Counted from the stretch's first letter, positions 33,471-42,949 are shown. The stretch: 64,000 bases of DNA from Paenibacillus_E sp040812395 (GCF_040812395.1 NZ_JBFNXH010000008.1:62001-126000); one strand, 5' to 3'. A program made the numbers and translations. The notes: generated by a model not told the origin, from the letters alone.

Positions 33471-34475
33471 ATGTGGAGTAAAGGGAATTTTAAATTTGGA
33501 AGAGCTTGGTCTCTTCTTGCTGTTATGCTTATATTAAGTGTAGTGCTTGCTGCATGTGGAGAAAAGCCAAGCGCACAACCATCGGCTTCAGCATCATCTG
33601 CGCCGAAGGAAGCGGCGAAAGCGGAAGGACCTCGTACCATTAAACATGTGATGGGTGAAACGCAAGTACCGGCGAGCCCGCAGCGTGTCGTTATTTTGAC
33701 GAATGAAGGCACGGAAGCATTGCTTGCTCTAGGCATTAAACCTGTAGGCGCTGTTGAATCTTACTATGGCAGCCCGTGGTTTGACCATATCAAAGCGGAT
33801 ATGCAGGGCGTTACAAAAGTCGGTGGGGAATCCCAACCTAACTTGGAACTTATTGCATCGTTGAAACCGGATTTAATTATCGGCAACAAGATGCGCCATG
33901 AGAAAATTTATGAGCAGTTAAAAGCGATCGCTCCAACCGTCTATTCGGAAACTTTACGCGGTGAGTGGAAAAGTAACTTCCAATTATATGCAGATGCGCT
34001 TAACAAAAAAGCGGAAGGCGATAAAATCATTGCAGCTTTCGATAAGCGGATTGAAGATTTTAAAAGCAAAGCCGGCGATAAGCTGAAAGAAAAAGTAGCC
34101 GTTGTCCGTTTCATGGGCGGTAAAACGAGATACTACTACGGTAATATGTTTACAGGTGTCATATTCAAACAAATTGGTATCCCGCGTTCAGATGCGAAAA
34201 GCGATGAAAAATCATTTGAAGATATAACGAAAGAACGTTTGCCGGAATTGGATGCTGCGGATAAAGTATTCTACTTCACCTATGAAACCGGAGACGGCAA
34301 AGGGACGAAGCAAGAACAAGAGTGGATGAACGATCCGCTTTGGAAAAACCTCAAAGTCGTTAAGGAAAATAAGCTGATCAAAGTGAATGATGCCACGTGG
34401 AATACAGCTGGCGGCGTAAAAGCAGCGAATATCATGCTGGATGATCTTTACAAAATTTATGATGTAAAGCCTTAA
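33471..34475 (+). CDS. Iron-siderophore substrate-binding lipoprotein (YfiY-like)
   Basis: 334 residues. A lipoprotein signal ends LILSVVLAACG (lipobox), then a Ser/Ala/Pro linker to about residue 55. The two-lobed domain shows VVILTNEGTEALLALGIKPVGAV, LIASLKPDLIIGN and VVRFMGGKTRYYYGN, as in YfiY-type class III binding proteins. It is held on the outer face of the membrane and delivers ferric siderophore to the divergent permease-ATPase genes. The siderophore cannot be named for sure. Confidence 0.9.
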   Translation: MWSKGNFKFGRAWSLLAVMLILSVVLAACGEKPSAQPSASASSAPKEAAKAEGPRTIKHVMGETQVPASPQRVVILTNEGTEALLALGIKPVGAVESYYGSPWFDHIKADMQGVTKVGGESQPNLELIASLKPDLIIGNKMRHEKIYEQLKAIAPTVYSETLRGEWKSNFQLYADALNKKAEGDKIIAAFDKRIEDFKSKAGDKLKEKVAVVRFMGGKTRYYYGNMFTGVIFKQIGIPRSDAKSDEKSFEDITKERLPELDAADKVFYFTYETGDGKGTKQEQEWMNDPLWKNLKVVKENKLIKVNDATWNTAGGVKAANIMLDDLYKIYDVKP

Positions 34476-34483
34476 GTACATGA

Positions 34484-34518
34484 AGTGAGCCCTTCGTTCC
34501 GCTGAACGGGGGGTTTTT
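34484..34518 (+). terminator. Terminator of the binding-protein gene
   Basis: CCCTTCGTTC / GAACGGGGGG hairpin followed by T5. Confidence 0.7.
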
Positions 34519-34607
34519 GCACATGAAAGAGACAATGAAGAAAGGCCCTCCCCTAAGTTTTGGTCACTTAAGAGAAAGCCCTTGCAAGTAAGTATAGGGT
34601 GAAACGA

Positions 34608-34835
34608 TTATCTACTGAATTTGCCAGCAAGTTGCTGCTCAGCAATTTGAACGAGACGACGAGTGATGTTTCCTCCGATTGCACCTGTGTCGCGGGTTGC
34701 CATGTAGCCGTAGTAGCCATCTTGAGGAATTTGGATGCCCAATTCTTGAGCAACTTCATACTTCAATTGGTCTAGAGCCGCCGTAGCTTGTGGAACAACT
34801 AGGGAGTTACTGCTGCGAGATTGTCCTGTAGCCAT
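34608..34835 (-). CDS. Alpha/beta-type small acid-soluble spore protein
   Basis: 75 residues with the two conserved blocks of this family: NSLVVPQATAALDQLKYEVA with the germination-protease cleavage region, and TRDTGAIGGNITRRLVQIAE. These proteins coat spore DNA against UV and heat and are later eaten as amino acids. GGAGGTGATAACAG precedes the ATG. It differs from the protein at 46161-46388 mainly at the ends. Confidence 0.95.
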   Translation of the reverse strand: MATGQSRSSNSLVVPQATAALDQLKYEVAQELGIQIPQDGYYGYMATRDTGAIGGNITRRLVQIAEQQLAGKFSR

Positions 34836-34850
34836 CTGTTATCACCTCCA

Positions 34851-34886
34851 GTAATGGTAGTATAATCATTTTTTTAGTTTATACTC
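34851..34886 (-). promoter_or_regulatory. Putative sigma-G promoter of the spore protein gene
   Basis: On the minus strand CGAGTA, 17 bases, TATACTA resembles the sigma-G pattern TGAATA-N17-CATACTA. Forespore expression is what the family leads one to expect. Confidence 0.55.
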
Positions 34887-34993
34887 GCTGTGCAAACTGG
34901 GAAATTTGACCACCTGAGTATAAGGTCTTAGGCACGAAAACACAGTTTTTGTTATAATGGATAAATCGAATATGCGGTCGCGGAGGTGAAACC

Positions 34994-35491
34994 ATGCTTG
35001 ATATTGCTGTGAATGGCTGGTCGTTGGATAAAGATTTGCAAATCATACAAGCTGATGTGCGGATGGCGGTGGATGATGATATCATCATCGAGGAGCCATT
35101 GTGTGTAGATGTGGGCCTGCCTGCTCTACTCTATAGCGCGCTTCATGATACAAGCCCGAATCGATTTGCACCCGCGGATCAGTGGGAGCGGATGCCTTTC
35201 TTCGTGTGCGGCTGCGGTGACCCTGAATGTCGGGGATTCTCTTTCACGGTGCGTCATTTGGATGCGAAGCTCCTGGAGCTGAGCCATGTCGAGGAACGCT
35301 CGAACGGCACGTACCGCGAACTGGAAAGCTATACCCTCCCGATAGCCGAATACACCGAGCAGGCGCTTAAATTGGGACAAACATACCTGAACTATATTCA
35401 AGGTTTGGATTACAGGCCTTATTTTGCAGATACCGTGAAAGTAGTTTCAGAACTGGTCGATCAATTACAACAACAAGTACGGAGTGTGTAA
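34994..35491 (+). CDS. Hypothetical protein with CGCGDPEC motif
   Basis: 165 residues: acidic N-terminus (ADVRMAVDDDIIIEEPLCVDVGLPALLY), then PFFVCGCGDPECRGFSFTVRH, where three Cys in C-x-C-x4-C could bind a metal, and a helical C-terminus. No family is recognised. GGAGGTGA precedes the ATG. The RNase H start lies two bases after its stop, so the two genes are coupled. Confidence 0.75.
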   Translation: MLDIAVNGWSLDKDLQIIQADVRMAVDDDIIIEEPLCVDVGLPALLYSALHDTSPNRFAPADQWERMPFFVCGCGDPECRGFSFTVRHLDAKLLELSHVEERSNGTYRELESYTLPIAEYTEQALKLGQTYLNYIQGLDYRPYFADTVKVVSELVDQLQQQVRSV

Positions 35492-35492
35492 G

Positions 35493-36137
35493 ATGGCACA
35501 AGTGAAATATTATGTGGTATGGGTCGGGCATCAGCCTGGCATTTATCGGTCGTGGGCAGATTGTCAAGCGCAGACCAAAGGTTACCCGCAAGCGCGATTC
35601 AAGTCGTATGAATCAGAGGGCGAAGCGCAAAAAGCTTTCGAGAGAGGATGGCAGAAATCGCTGGATTTCTCGGGAAAAGGCAGTGCAGCAAGTGCCGCAG
35701 GCAAATCATCAGGCACCGCATCAGCGCCCGAAGTGGAGTATGATAGCATCTCCGTCGATGTCGGCTGTTCGGGCAATCCAGGCATCGTGGAGTATAAAGG
35801 CGTCGATACGAGAACTGGAGAGATTTTGTTTTATCAAGGGCCTATTTCTAAAGGGACGAATAATTTGGGCGAATTCCTTGCTATCGTTCACGGGATTGCC
35901 TATTTGCAGAAACAAGGCAGCAACAAAACGATTTATACCGATTCCGTGACGGCCCTAAGCTGGCTGCGGAAAAAAGAAGTCTCGACGAATCTGGTTAGAG
36001 ACGCTTCGACCGAAGAAATATGGACGCTGGTCGATCGTGCCCTGAAGTGGATCAAAACCCACACCTACACGAACAAAATCGTGAAATGGGATACGAAAAA
36101 GTGGGGCGAGATCAAGGCTGATTTCGGGCGAAAGTAG
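35493..36137 (+). CDS. Ribonuclease H with N-terminal viroplasmin domain
   Basis: 214 residues. Residues 1-47 (KYYVVWVGHQPGIYRSWADC, then YPQARFKSYESEGEAQKAF) form the hybrid-binding viroplasmin domain; a flexible Ser/Ala linker follows. The RNase HI domain (about 80-214) shows SVDVGCSGNPG, LGEFLAIVHG and IYTDSVTALSWL with Asp, Glu and Asp catalytic residues, and a last Asp in the tail. It removes RNA from DNA hybrids. ATG 35493 has GGAG eight bases before it inside the previous gene's end. Confidence 0.9.
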   Translation: MAQVKYYVVWVGHQPGIYRSWADCQAQTKGYPQARFKSYESEGEAQKAFERGWQKSLDFSGKGSAASAAGKSSGTASAPEVEYDSISVDVGCSGNPGIVEYKGVDTRTGEILFYQGPISKGTNNLGEFLAIVHGIAYLQKQGSNKTIYTDSVTALSWLRKKEVSTNLVRDASTEEIWTLVDRALKWIKTHTYTNKIVKWDTKKWGEIKADFGRK

Positions 36138-36164
36138 AGGAATGTCGAAAAATATAAAAAGGGA

Positions 36165-36194
36165 TTGACCGATGTACTCGGCTAATGCTAATAT
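36165..36194 (+). promoter_or_regulatory. Promoter of the sugar ABC operon
   Basis: TTGACC (36165-36170), 18-base spacer, TAATAT (36189-36194), followed by a leader of about 90 bases. Confidence 0.6.
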
Positions 36195-36287
36195 ACAAAC
36201 TAATAATTCCTACTAAATAACTCGGCATAATGTTCCGATAGAGTTGATAGGATTTTATTTAGAGAAGTAGATTGGGGAGGGTACATA

Positions 36288-37397
36288 ATGAGCAAGAAGA
36301 ATTTAGCCAGTTTGTTTATCATTTTAGCTTTAGTAGGGAGTTTCCTTGCAGGTTGCGCACAAAAACAGAGCGCCAGCGAAACCTCAAAGCCAGCCGAAAG
36401 CGCGAAGGCAGCAGAATCCAGCAAACCGGCTGAAGCGGCAAAAACGGATCTTAGCGGAAAGAAAATTGCGCTCGTTATGCAATTCAATACAGGAACTTTT
36501 TCTTCCCAATATGTGGAAGGTGTGAAAGAGCAAGTTGAAAAGCTTGGCGGCAAAGTAACGGTATTCGTAGCTGATACAGATTTGGCGAAAATGGCGTCCA
36601 ATCTGGATGCGGCCATTAACCAAAAATTCGACGGCATTCTGATTGACCACGGAACTGCGGAAGCGTTGGAAGCCGGCGTGAAGAAAGCTTTAGAAAAGAA
36701 AATTCCGGTTGTCAGCTTTGATTCCATCTTGACAGTACCAGGCGTAACTTCCTTGGAGCAAGGCGATCAGAAGATGGCTGAATCCACATTGGAACAACTC
36801 GCTAAAGATGCTGGCGGCAAAGGAAATATCGTGAAAGTATGGGTTGCCGGATTTGCGCCAATGGAACGCAGACAGCTAGCCTACCAGGATTTCCAAAAGA
36901 AATATCCGGATATTAAAGAAGTTGCTGCTTTCGGAACGGCCAAAGATCCTGCGTTAGATACACAAACGCAAATGGAAGCGATTCTGAAGAAATATCCGAA
37001 CAAAGGCGATATTACGGCGGTATGGGCTGCTTGGGATGAGTTCGCTAAAGGAGCTTCACGTGCGATTCAACAAGCCGGCCGTACAGAAATCAAAGTATAC
37101 GGCATTGACCTTAGCGATGAGGACTTGCAACTGCTGCAAGATCCGAAAAGCCCTTGGGTAGCATCGGCTGCAGTTGATCCGAAGGATATCGGGCGCGTTC
37201 AAGTTCGTTATCTGTATCAGAAGCTGCACGGTGATCAAACGCCAGATAAAGTTGTGCTGGATCCGGTCTATGTATCCAGAGATCAATTGCCTAAAGATAA
37301 GCAAATCAATACAACGCAGCTGAGCGAATTCGTAAAAGGCTGGGGCGGCAGTCAACAAGGTTACACAGACTGGTTGAAAGCGGCTGAAAAAAAATAA
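36288..37397 (+). CDS. Sugar ABC transporter substrate-binding lipoprotein (CUT2)
   Basis: 369 residues. Lipoprotein signal with lipobox SFLAGC, an Ala/Lys/Glu-rich linker of about 30 residues, then a periplasmic-binding type 1 fold: KIALVMQFNTGTFSSQYVEGV, GILIDHGTAEALEAGVKKAL, VVSFDSIL and VYGIDLSDEDLQLL. It hands a monosaccharide or related compound to the ATPase/permease that follow. Ribose, rhizopine-like or other ligands are possible; sequence alone does not decide. Confidence 0.88.
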   Translation: MSKKNLASLFIILALVGSFLAGCAQKQSASETSKPAESAKAAESSKPAEAAKTDLSGKKIALVMQFNTGTFSSQYVEGVKEQVEKLGGKVTVFVADTDLAKMASNLDAAINQKFDGILIDHGTAEALEAGVKKALEKKIPVVSFDSILTVPGVTSLEQGDQKMAESTLEQLAKDAGGKGNIVKVWVAGFAPMERRQLAYQDFQKKYPDIKEVAAFGTAKDPALDTQTQMEAILKKYPNKGDITAVWAAWDEFAKGASRAIQQAGRTEIKVYGIDLSDEDLQLLQDPKSPWVASAAVDPKDIGRVQVRYLYQKLHGDQTPDKVVLDPVYVSRDQLPKDKQINTTQLSEFVKGWGGSQQGYTDWLKAAEKK

Positions 37398-37465
37398 GTT
37401 AAAACAGAGGGTCCCATCGGCGATACGCGATGGGACTTTCAGATTGAAAGGGGAGGTGGAAATAA

Positions 37466-38977
37466 ATGCCGGTGGACAACTCTGTATTGCTGCATATGCA
37501 GGGCATTTCCAAATCATTTCCTGGCGTAAAAGCGCTGCAGGAGGTCGATTTTGATCTGAGGGCTGGGGAAATTCATGCCCTGTTAGGGGCTAATGGAGCT
37601 GGAAAAAGCACCTTAATGAAAGTATTATCGGGTGCCTACACGAATGAAGAAGGCCAAATCATTGTTCATGGCACTCCGCTTTCGATTAGAACGCCGAAAG
37701 AGGCGATGTCACAGGGCATCTATTGCGTTTATCAAGAAGTAGATACCGCACTGGTTTCCGAGCTTACGGTGACGGAAAACGTCATGATGGACAGGTTGGT
37801 TCAAGGTGAAGCTTGGGTCAGCTGGAGAAAGTTTCATCAAGAAGCGAAAGCGATTTTAGCGAAAATTGGAGCTACCTTCTCCGTTCGCAGCAAGATCGAT
37901 GAGCTGAGCATTTCGCAGAAGCAGCTCGTGCTGATTGCCAGAGCTATGGCGCATAAGGCTAAGATTATTATTTTCGATGAGCCGACGGCACCGCTTAGTC
38001 TGGAGGAGTCTGAACGGCTGTTCCTGATTATGGACGGCCTGAAGAAAGAGGGGGTGGGACTCATCTTCATCTCCCACCGCTTGCAGGAAGTGTTCCGCAT
38101 CGCCGATCGGATCACGGTCATGCGCGACGGCCGGCACGTGCTCTCGCGTGCGGCTTCAGAGCTGGACATCGCCGCCGTGATCGAGGCGATGCTGGGCAAG
38201 ACCTTCACCGAGGAGTTCCCCAAGGCCGATGTGCCCATCGGCGATGTTCTCCTCGAGGTGAAGGCGCTGCGCCGCGGCACCAAAGTGCGCGGCGTCAGCT
38301 TTGACCTCCGCCGGGGCGAAATCCTCGGCGTCGTTGGTTTGGTTGGCGCCGGCAAAACGGAGCTGAGCCGGCTGATTTTCGGCGCCGACGCCGCGGACGG
38401 CGGCGAGGTTTGGCTCGCCGGTCGCAAGCTCGCGCTGCGCGAGCCGGAGGATGCCGTGCGCGCGGGCATCGCGCTCGTGCCCGAGGAACGCCGCAAGCAG
38501 GGCGTTCTCGTGGAGGAGACGGTGAAGCGCAACCTGTCGCTTCCCATTTTGCGCAAGCTGAGCTTCCTTGGCTTCGTGAAACGAGGGCTGGAGAGCGAGC
38601 ATGCGGTGAGTATGGTGAAACAGCTCGGCGTGCACCCAAGCGATCCGAATCGGATCGTGAAGCACCTTAGCGGGGGTAATCAGCAAAAGGTTGCAGTCGG
38701 CAAATGGCTGCCGACGAGTGCGGATGTTTATATGTTTGACGAGCCGACCAAAGGGGTTGACGTTGGCGCTAAAAGCGACATATTCCGGCTGATCGGCGAT
38801 TTGGCGGCAGCGGGCAAAGGGGTCATTTATTTATCGTGCGAGTTGAATGAGATTATTGGAATAGCCGATCGTATACTGGTTATGAGCTATGGTTCTGTGG
38901 TGAAGGAGCTCTCCCGCGCGGAAGCGACGCAGGATCTGATTTTAACGTATGCGAGCGCGGGGGAGGCTGAAATATAA
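37466..38977 (+). CDS. Sugar ABC transporter ATPase, double domain (RbsA-like)
   Basis: 503 residues with two ATPase halves: first Walker A GANGAGKSTLMK, Walker B IIIFDEPTAPLS; second Walker A-like GLVGAGKTELSR, signature LSGGNQQKVAVGKWL and Walker B VYMFDEPTKGVDVG. The first signature ISQKQLVLIARAM is degenerate, as is usual for this group. A striking G+C-rich stretch covers about 38060-38560 with no break in the frame. The stop overlaps the permease start (TAATG). Confidence 0.92.
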   Translation: MPVDNSVLLHMQGISKSFPGVKALQEVDFDLRAGEIHALLGANGAGKSTLMKVLSGAYTNEEGQIIVHGTPLSIRTPKEAMSQGIYCVYQEVDTALVSELTVTENVMMDRLVQGEAWVSWRKFHQEAKAILAKIGATFSVRSKIDELSISQKQLVLIARAMAHKAKIIIFDEPTAPLSLEESERLFLIMDGLKKEGVGLIFISHRLQEVFRIADRITVMRDGRHVLSRAASELDIAAVIEAMLGKTFTEEFPKADVPIGDVLLEVKALRRGTKVRGVSFDLRRGEILGVVGLVGAGKTELSRLIFGADAADGGEVWLAGRKLALREPEDAVRAGIALVPEERRKQGVLVEETVKRNLSLPILRKLSFLGFVKRGLESEHAVSMVKQLGVHPSDPNRIVKHLSGGNQQKVAVGKWLPTSADVYMFDEPTKGVDVGAKSDIFRLIGDLAAAGKGVIYLSCELNEIIGIADRILVMSYGSVVKELSRAEATQDLILTYASAGEAEI

Positions 38978-39963
38978 TGAAGGAAAAAACCTTGGATTTT
39001 TCATTTAAATATGGCGCTTTGTTTATCATTGCGCTTGTTGTTATCGTATTTTCAATCATTAATGAGAATTTCATGACCTATGATAATATGGCTGATATTT
39101 TACGCTCGATTTCGATTGTGATGTTCGTTGCAATTGGGGTTACACTATCGCAGATCGTCGATGGCTTTGATCTATCTGTAGGTTCGACGGTGTCCTTATC
39201 TACCGTTGGCGCGGCGGCTTTAATGGTTTGGTATCAGCAGCCGCTCATTATCGTTATTGTTGTGCCTATTCTGATCGGCGCTGTCATTGGACTTCTAAAT
39301 GCGCTTCTTATTGTGAAAATCCGTATCCCCGATCTGCTGGCTACATTAGCTGTTATGTATATCATTGGGGGCGTGCAAAAAACGTTTACCAAAGGTTTTT
39401 CGATCTATAACAACATGAGATTTCAAGATGGTACGGTGGCCAAAGGCAAGTTCACCCCGGAATTTTTATGGATTGGACAAGGCAAACTATTGGGCGTGCC
39501 GGTTCCAGTGGTCCTCATGATTATCGCGGTCATCGCGGTGCACGTATTTTTGACCTACACGCGTTGGGGTCGGCAGCTGTATATTACTGGCGGCAATCGC
39601 GAAGCGGCGCGTCTCTCGGGAATTTCAGTGAACAAAATTCGTCTTGCCGCCTATGTGCTCTCAGGCATTTTCGCTGCCTTCGGCGGTATCCTCTACGCAT
39701 CTCGCGTAGGGTCCGGACAAATCGACGCGGGTGCGCCGCTCTTGATGGAAGCTGTGGCTTCAGTATTTGTCGGCTACTCCGTGCTTGGGGCAGGCAAGCC
39801 GAATGTGATCGGGACATTTTTTGGCGCTGTACTAATCGGTGTGCTGCTCAATGGGCTCACCATGCTGAATGTGCCGTATTTCGGCTTTGATATTGTGAAA
39901 GGCGGCGTCTTGGTGTTTGCGCTTGCCATTACTTTCGTTCATTTGAATCGCCGGAAAGCGTGA
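38977..39963 (+). CDS. Sugar ABC transporter permease (RbsC-like)
   Basis: 328 residues with about nine spans. VGVTLSQIVDGFDLSVGS-type segment, IRIPDLLATLAVMYIIGGVQKTF and NREAARLSGISVNKIRLAAYVLSGIFAA are typical of CUT2 permeases. GGGGGAGG lies in the end of the ATPase gene. It completes the three-gene operon. No sugar-using enzymes follow; the next gene is ilvD. Confidence 0.92.
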   Translation: MKEKTLDFSFKYGALFIIALVVIVFSIINENFMTYDNMADILRSISIVMFVAIGVTLSQIVDGFDLSVGSTVSLSTVGAAALMVWYQQPLIIVIVVPILIGAVIGLLNALLIVKIRIPDLLATLAVMYIIGGVQKTFTKGFSIYNNMRFQDGTVAKGKFTPEFLWIGQGKLLGVPVPVVLMIIAVIAVHVFLTYTRWGRQLYITGGNREAARLSGISVNKIRLAAYVLSGIFAAFGGILYASRVGSGQIDAGAPLLMEAVASVFVGYSVLGAGKPNVIGTFFGAVLIGVLLNGLTMLNVPYFGFDIVKGGVLVFALAITFVHLNRRKA

Positions 39964-40110
39964 AACCGATGTTGCAAAGCCATATATCTGCTACATCGAC
40001 GCGGGAACACACTAAAGGAAGAAAAATTGTGAAAAGTGTGGTATGATAGATGCATTGTTTTGTGAATTGCAAGCTTCACTCATAGATACCTATATTAGGA
40101 GGAACATAAG

Positions 40111-41796
40111 ATGGCTAATCCAAAGATGCGTAGCGACATGATTAAAAAAGGCTTCGACCGCGCTCCACACCGCAGTTTGCTGCGTGCAGCCGGCGTTAAA
40201 GAGGAAGATTTCGGCAAGCCGTTTATTGCGGTTTGTAACTCTTATATAGACATTATTCCGGGTCACGTTCACTTGCAGGAATTCGGTAAATTGGTCAAAG
40301 AAGCGATTCGTGAAGCAGGCGGCGTTCCTTTCGAATTCAACACGATCGGTGTTGACGATGGTATTGCGATGGGTCACATTGGTATGCGCTATTCACTGCC
40401 AAGCCGTGAAATCATTGCAGATTCCTTGGAAACGGTAGTAAATGCACACTGGTTCGATGGTCTTATCTGTATTCCTAACTGTGACAAAATTACACCAGGC
40501 ATGATTATGGGTGCTCTTCGCGTCAACATTCCAACGATGTTGGTGAGCGGCGGCCCGATGAAAGCCGGTAAAGATAAAAACGGGAAGTCCATTTCCTTGT
40601 CTTCCGTATTTGAAGGCGTAGGCGCGTTTCAAGCTGGTAAATTGGACGAGGCAGGTTTGGAAGAGCTGGAGCAATACGGCTGTCCGACTTGCGGTTCCTG
40701 TTCGGGTATGTTCACTGCGAACTCCATGAACTGTCTGGCTGAAGGCCTTGGCCTTGCGATGCCGGGTAACGGCACGATCCTGGCGGTTGCCGAAGAGCGT
40801 AAACAATTCGTTAAAGACTGCGCGAAGCAGTTGATGGTGCTGATCGAGAAAGACATCAAGCCTCGCGATATTGTAACGATTGAAGCAATCGACAATGCTT
40901 TTGCACTGGATATGGCGATGGGCGGATCGACGAATACGGTTCTTCATACTTTGGCTATCGCTGCTGAAGCGGGTGTTGAGTACCCAATCTCCCGTATTAA
41001 TGAAGTAGCCGAGCGCGTTCCTCACCTTGCGAAAATCGCTCCAGCTTCCGATTACCACATCGAAGATGTTCACTTGGCGGGCGGCGTTAGCGCGATCATT
41101 AATGAGCTTCTGAAAAAGCCGGGCGCGTTTAACGGCGATCGCATCACGGTAACAGCGAAAACGCTGCGTGAAAATGTAGCGGGCTGCGAGATTCAGAACA
41201 CAGACGTTATCCATCCTTTGAGCAACCCACATAGCGAAAGAGGCGGACTGGCTGTTCTGTTCGGTAACCTCGCTCCAGAGGGCAGCATCGTGAAGGTTGG
41301 CGCTGTTGATAAATCAGTTGGCGGCCGTCACGTGGGCCCAGCGATTTGCTTTAACTCCCAAGACGAAGCGCTGTATGGAATCGCCAATGGCAAAGTGAAA
41401 GAAGGACACGTTGTTGTTATCCGTTACGAAGGTCCGAAAGGCGGGCCAGGTATGCCGGAAATGCTCGCGCCTACTTCCCAAATCGTAGGTATGGGACTTG
41501 GTGCTAAAGTCGCTTTGATTACAGATGGTCGCTTCTCGGGCGCATCCCGCGGCATCTCCATCGGGCATATGTCTCCGGAAGCGGCTGAGGGCGGACCTCT
41601 TGCTTTCGTCGTAGACGGCGATATCATTGATGTCGATATGGATGGCCGTAAAATCGAGCTGCAAATCAGCGATGAAGAGTTTGCGAAACGCCGCGAGAGC
41701 TGGCAAGGTTTCGAGCCGAAAATCCAAACCGGATATTTGGCGCGTTATACAAAAATGGTTACGAATGCAAGTGCCGGTGCCATTTTGAAGATCTAA
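40111..41796 (+). CDS. ilvD: Dihydroxy-acid dehydratase
   Basis: 561 residues. The Fe-S cysteines are in CIPNCDKITPGM and CPTCGSCSGMFTANSMNCL, and the C-terminal half has GRFSGASRGISIGHMSPEA. It turns dihydroxy-acids into the keto acids for valine and isoleucine. AGGAGG precedes the ATG. It stands alone with a strong terminator behind it; no other ilv genes are in the window. Confidence 0.96.
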   Translation: MANPKMRSDMIKKGFDRAPHRSLLRAAGVKEEDFGKPFIAVCNSYIDIIPGHVHLQEFGKLVKEAIREAGGVPFEFNTIGVDDGIAMGHIGMRYSLPSREIIADSLETVVNAHWFDGLICIPNCDKITPGMIMGALRVNIPTMLVSGGPMKAGKDKNGKSISLSSVFEGVGAFQAGKLDEAGLEELEQYGCPTCGSCSGMFTANSMNCLAEGLGLAMPGNGTILAVAEERKQFVKDCAKQLMVLIEKDIKPRDIVTIEAIDNAFALDMAMGGSTNTVLHTLAIAAEAGVEYPISRINEVAERVPHLAKIAPASDYHIEDVHLAGGVSAIINELLKKPGAFNGDRITVTAKTLRENVAGCEIQNTDVIHPLSNPHSERGGLAVLFGNLAPEGSIVKVGAVDKSVGGRHVGPAICFNSQDEALYGIANGKVKEGHVVVIRYEGPKGGPGMPEMLAPTSQIVGMGLGAKVALITDGRFSGASRGISIGHMSPEAAEGGPLAFVVDGDIIDVDMDGRKIELQISDEEFAKRRESWQGFEPKIQTGYLARYTKMVTNASAGAILKI

Positions 41797-41810
41797 TTTG
41801 CTTCGAATAA

Positions 41811-41870
41811 AGCTCATCTCGGAAGCTGTGCATGATGATTCATGCGCTGCCTCTGAGATGAGCTTTTTTT
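41811..41870. terminator. Terminator between ilvD and the permease gene
   Basis: AGCTCATCTC / GAGATGAGCT stem with a long loop and T7 on the plus strand, touching the end of the convergent permease gene. Confidence 0.85.
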
Positions 41871-42949
41871 CATGACAGAAAGAAGTGCATGAAGGCCAGG
41901 GAACCAATGAGCACGGTCACAGCGACAAGGACGGAAAGAGACAGCACGAAACGGGCTTTGAAAATAGAAAGAAGCATTAATGTGCTTTTCACATCAATCA
42001 TGGGGCCAAAAACGAGAAAGGCGAGCAAGGAACCGGATGAGAAGGTTGTAGTAAAAGAGGAAGCAACAAAGGCATCTGTTGTTGAGCATAACGAAAGCAG
42101 GTAGGCAAAGCCCATCATGAACAGATGGGAGACGAATGGCCCTTGGCCGATGGCGGTTAAGCTGTCTTTGGCCACGAAGGTTTGAATGAGAGCAGTGAGC
42201 AGAGCGCCAAGCATTAAATACTTGCCCATTTCGAATAGCTCGGTAGTACCATGACTGAGCATGGTAGCCAGACGGCCACCGTGAGCGTGACTATGGTCAT
42301 GATGATGATCGTGTTCCTCCATGTTGTGATGGGAATGGTGATGATGGTGGTGGTGAAGCTCGTGCTCGGTGTCCTGCGGCCCTGAACTGCCAACCGTCTG
42401 AATCGTATGGCGAAGCGGATTGTTCTTTAGGAAGCGAGTCAACATGAAGCCCACCACCAGCGCAACGCCGAAGGTAAGTCCCATGCGTGAGTAGGCCATT
42501 GCGGGATCGTTGCGAAATGCCATGTAGGTGGAGGCGAAAACGATAGGATTTAAAATGGGGCCGACGAGAATGAAGATGACGGCGATATAAACGGGCATCC
42601 CCTTTTTCATCAAGCGGCGCACGAAAGGGATCATTCCGCACTCGCAGAGCGGGAACAAGATGCCGAGCACGCAGGCGAAAAGAACGCCCCCAAGCGGGTG
42701 ACGCGGCGTCAATTTGCGGATGAAGGCTTCGGGAACGAAGCTTTCGACCGCAGTCGAGAGGATGATGCCCAGCAGCATGAAGGGCAGTGCGTCCAGAAAG
42801 ATGTCCATGAACGATGTGAAAACAAGCTTGAACTCTTTGGTAAGTAAGATCATATCAGGGAGTTGTTTCGTCGTTAAGATCATGATCAGCAGAAGCACAC
42901 ATATGGCTGTGGAAACGGGAGCGCTCCACCGGTAAATAGTTGAAGCCAA
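41870..42949 (-). CDS. Permease of the UPF0718/YcgR (DUF318) family with His-rich loop
   Basis: 359 residues, about eight to nine membrane spans. The family motif is LFPLCECGMIPFVRRLMKKGMP with a later GPILNPIVF. Between spans, residues about 195-225 hold a cytosolic-type loop with HHHHHHHSHH and HDHHHDHSHAHGG, suggesting metal binding. Relatives in B. subtilis (YcgR) act with YcgQ, and others export arsenicals, but no DUF1980 partner is next to it. It starts with TTG at 42949, GGGG nine bases upstream. Substrate unknown. Confidence 0.82.
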   Translation of the reverse strand: MASTIYRWSAPVSTAICVLLLIMILTTKQLPDMILLTKEFKLVFTSFMDIFLDALPFMLLGIILSTAVESFVPEAFIRKLTPRHPLGGVLFACVLGILFPLCECGMIPFVRRLMKKGMPVYIAVIFILVGPILNPIVFASTYMAFRNDPAMAYSRMGLTFGVALVVGFMLTRFLKNNPLRHTIQTVGSSGPQDTEHELHHHHHHHSHHNMEEHDHHHDHSHAHGGRLATMLSHGTTELFEMGKYLMLGALLTALIQTFVAKDSLTAIGQGPFVSHLFMMGFAYLLSLCSTTDAFVASSFTTTFSSGSLLAFLVFGPMIDVKSTLMLLSIFKARFVLSLSVLVAVTVLIGSLAFMHFFLS

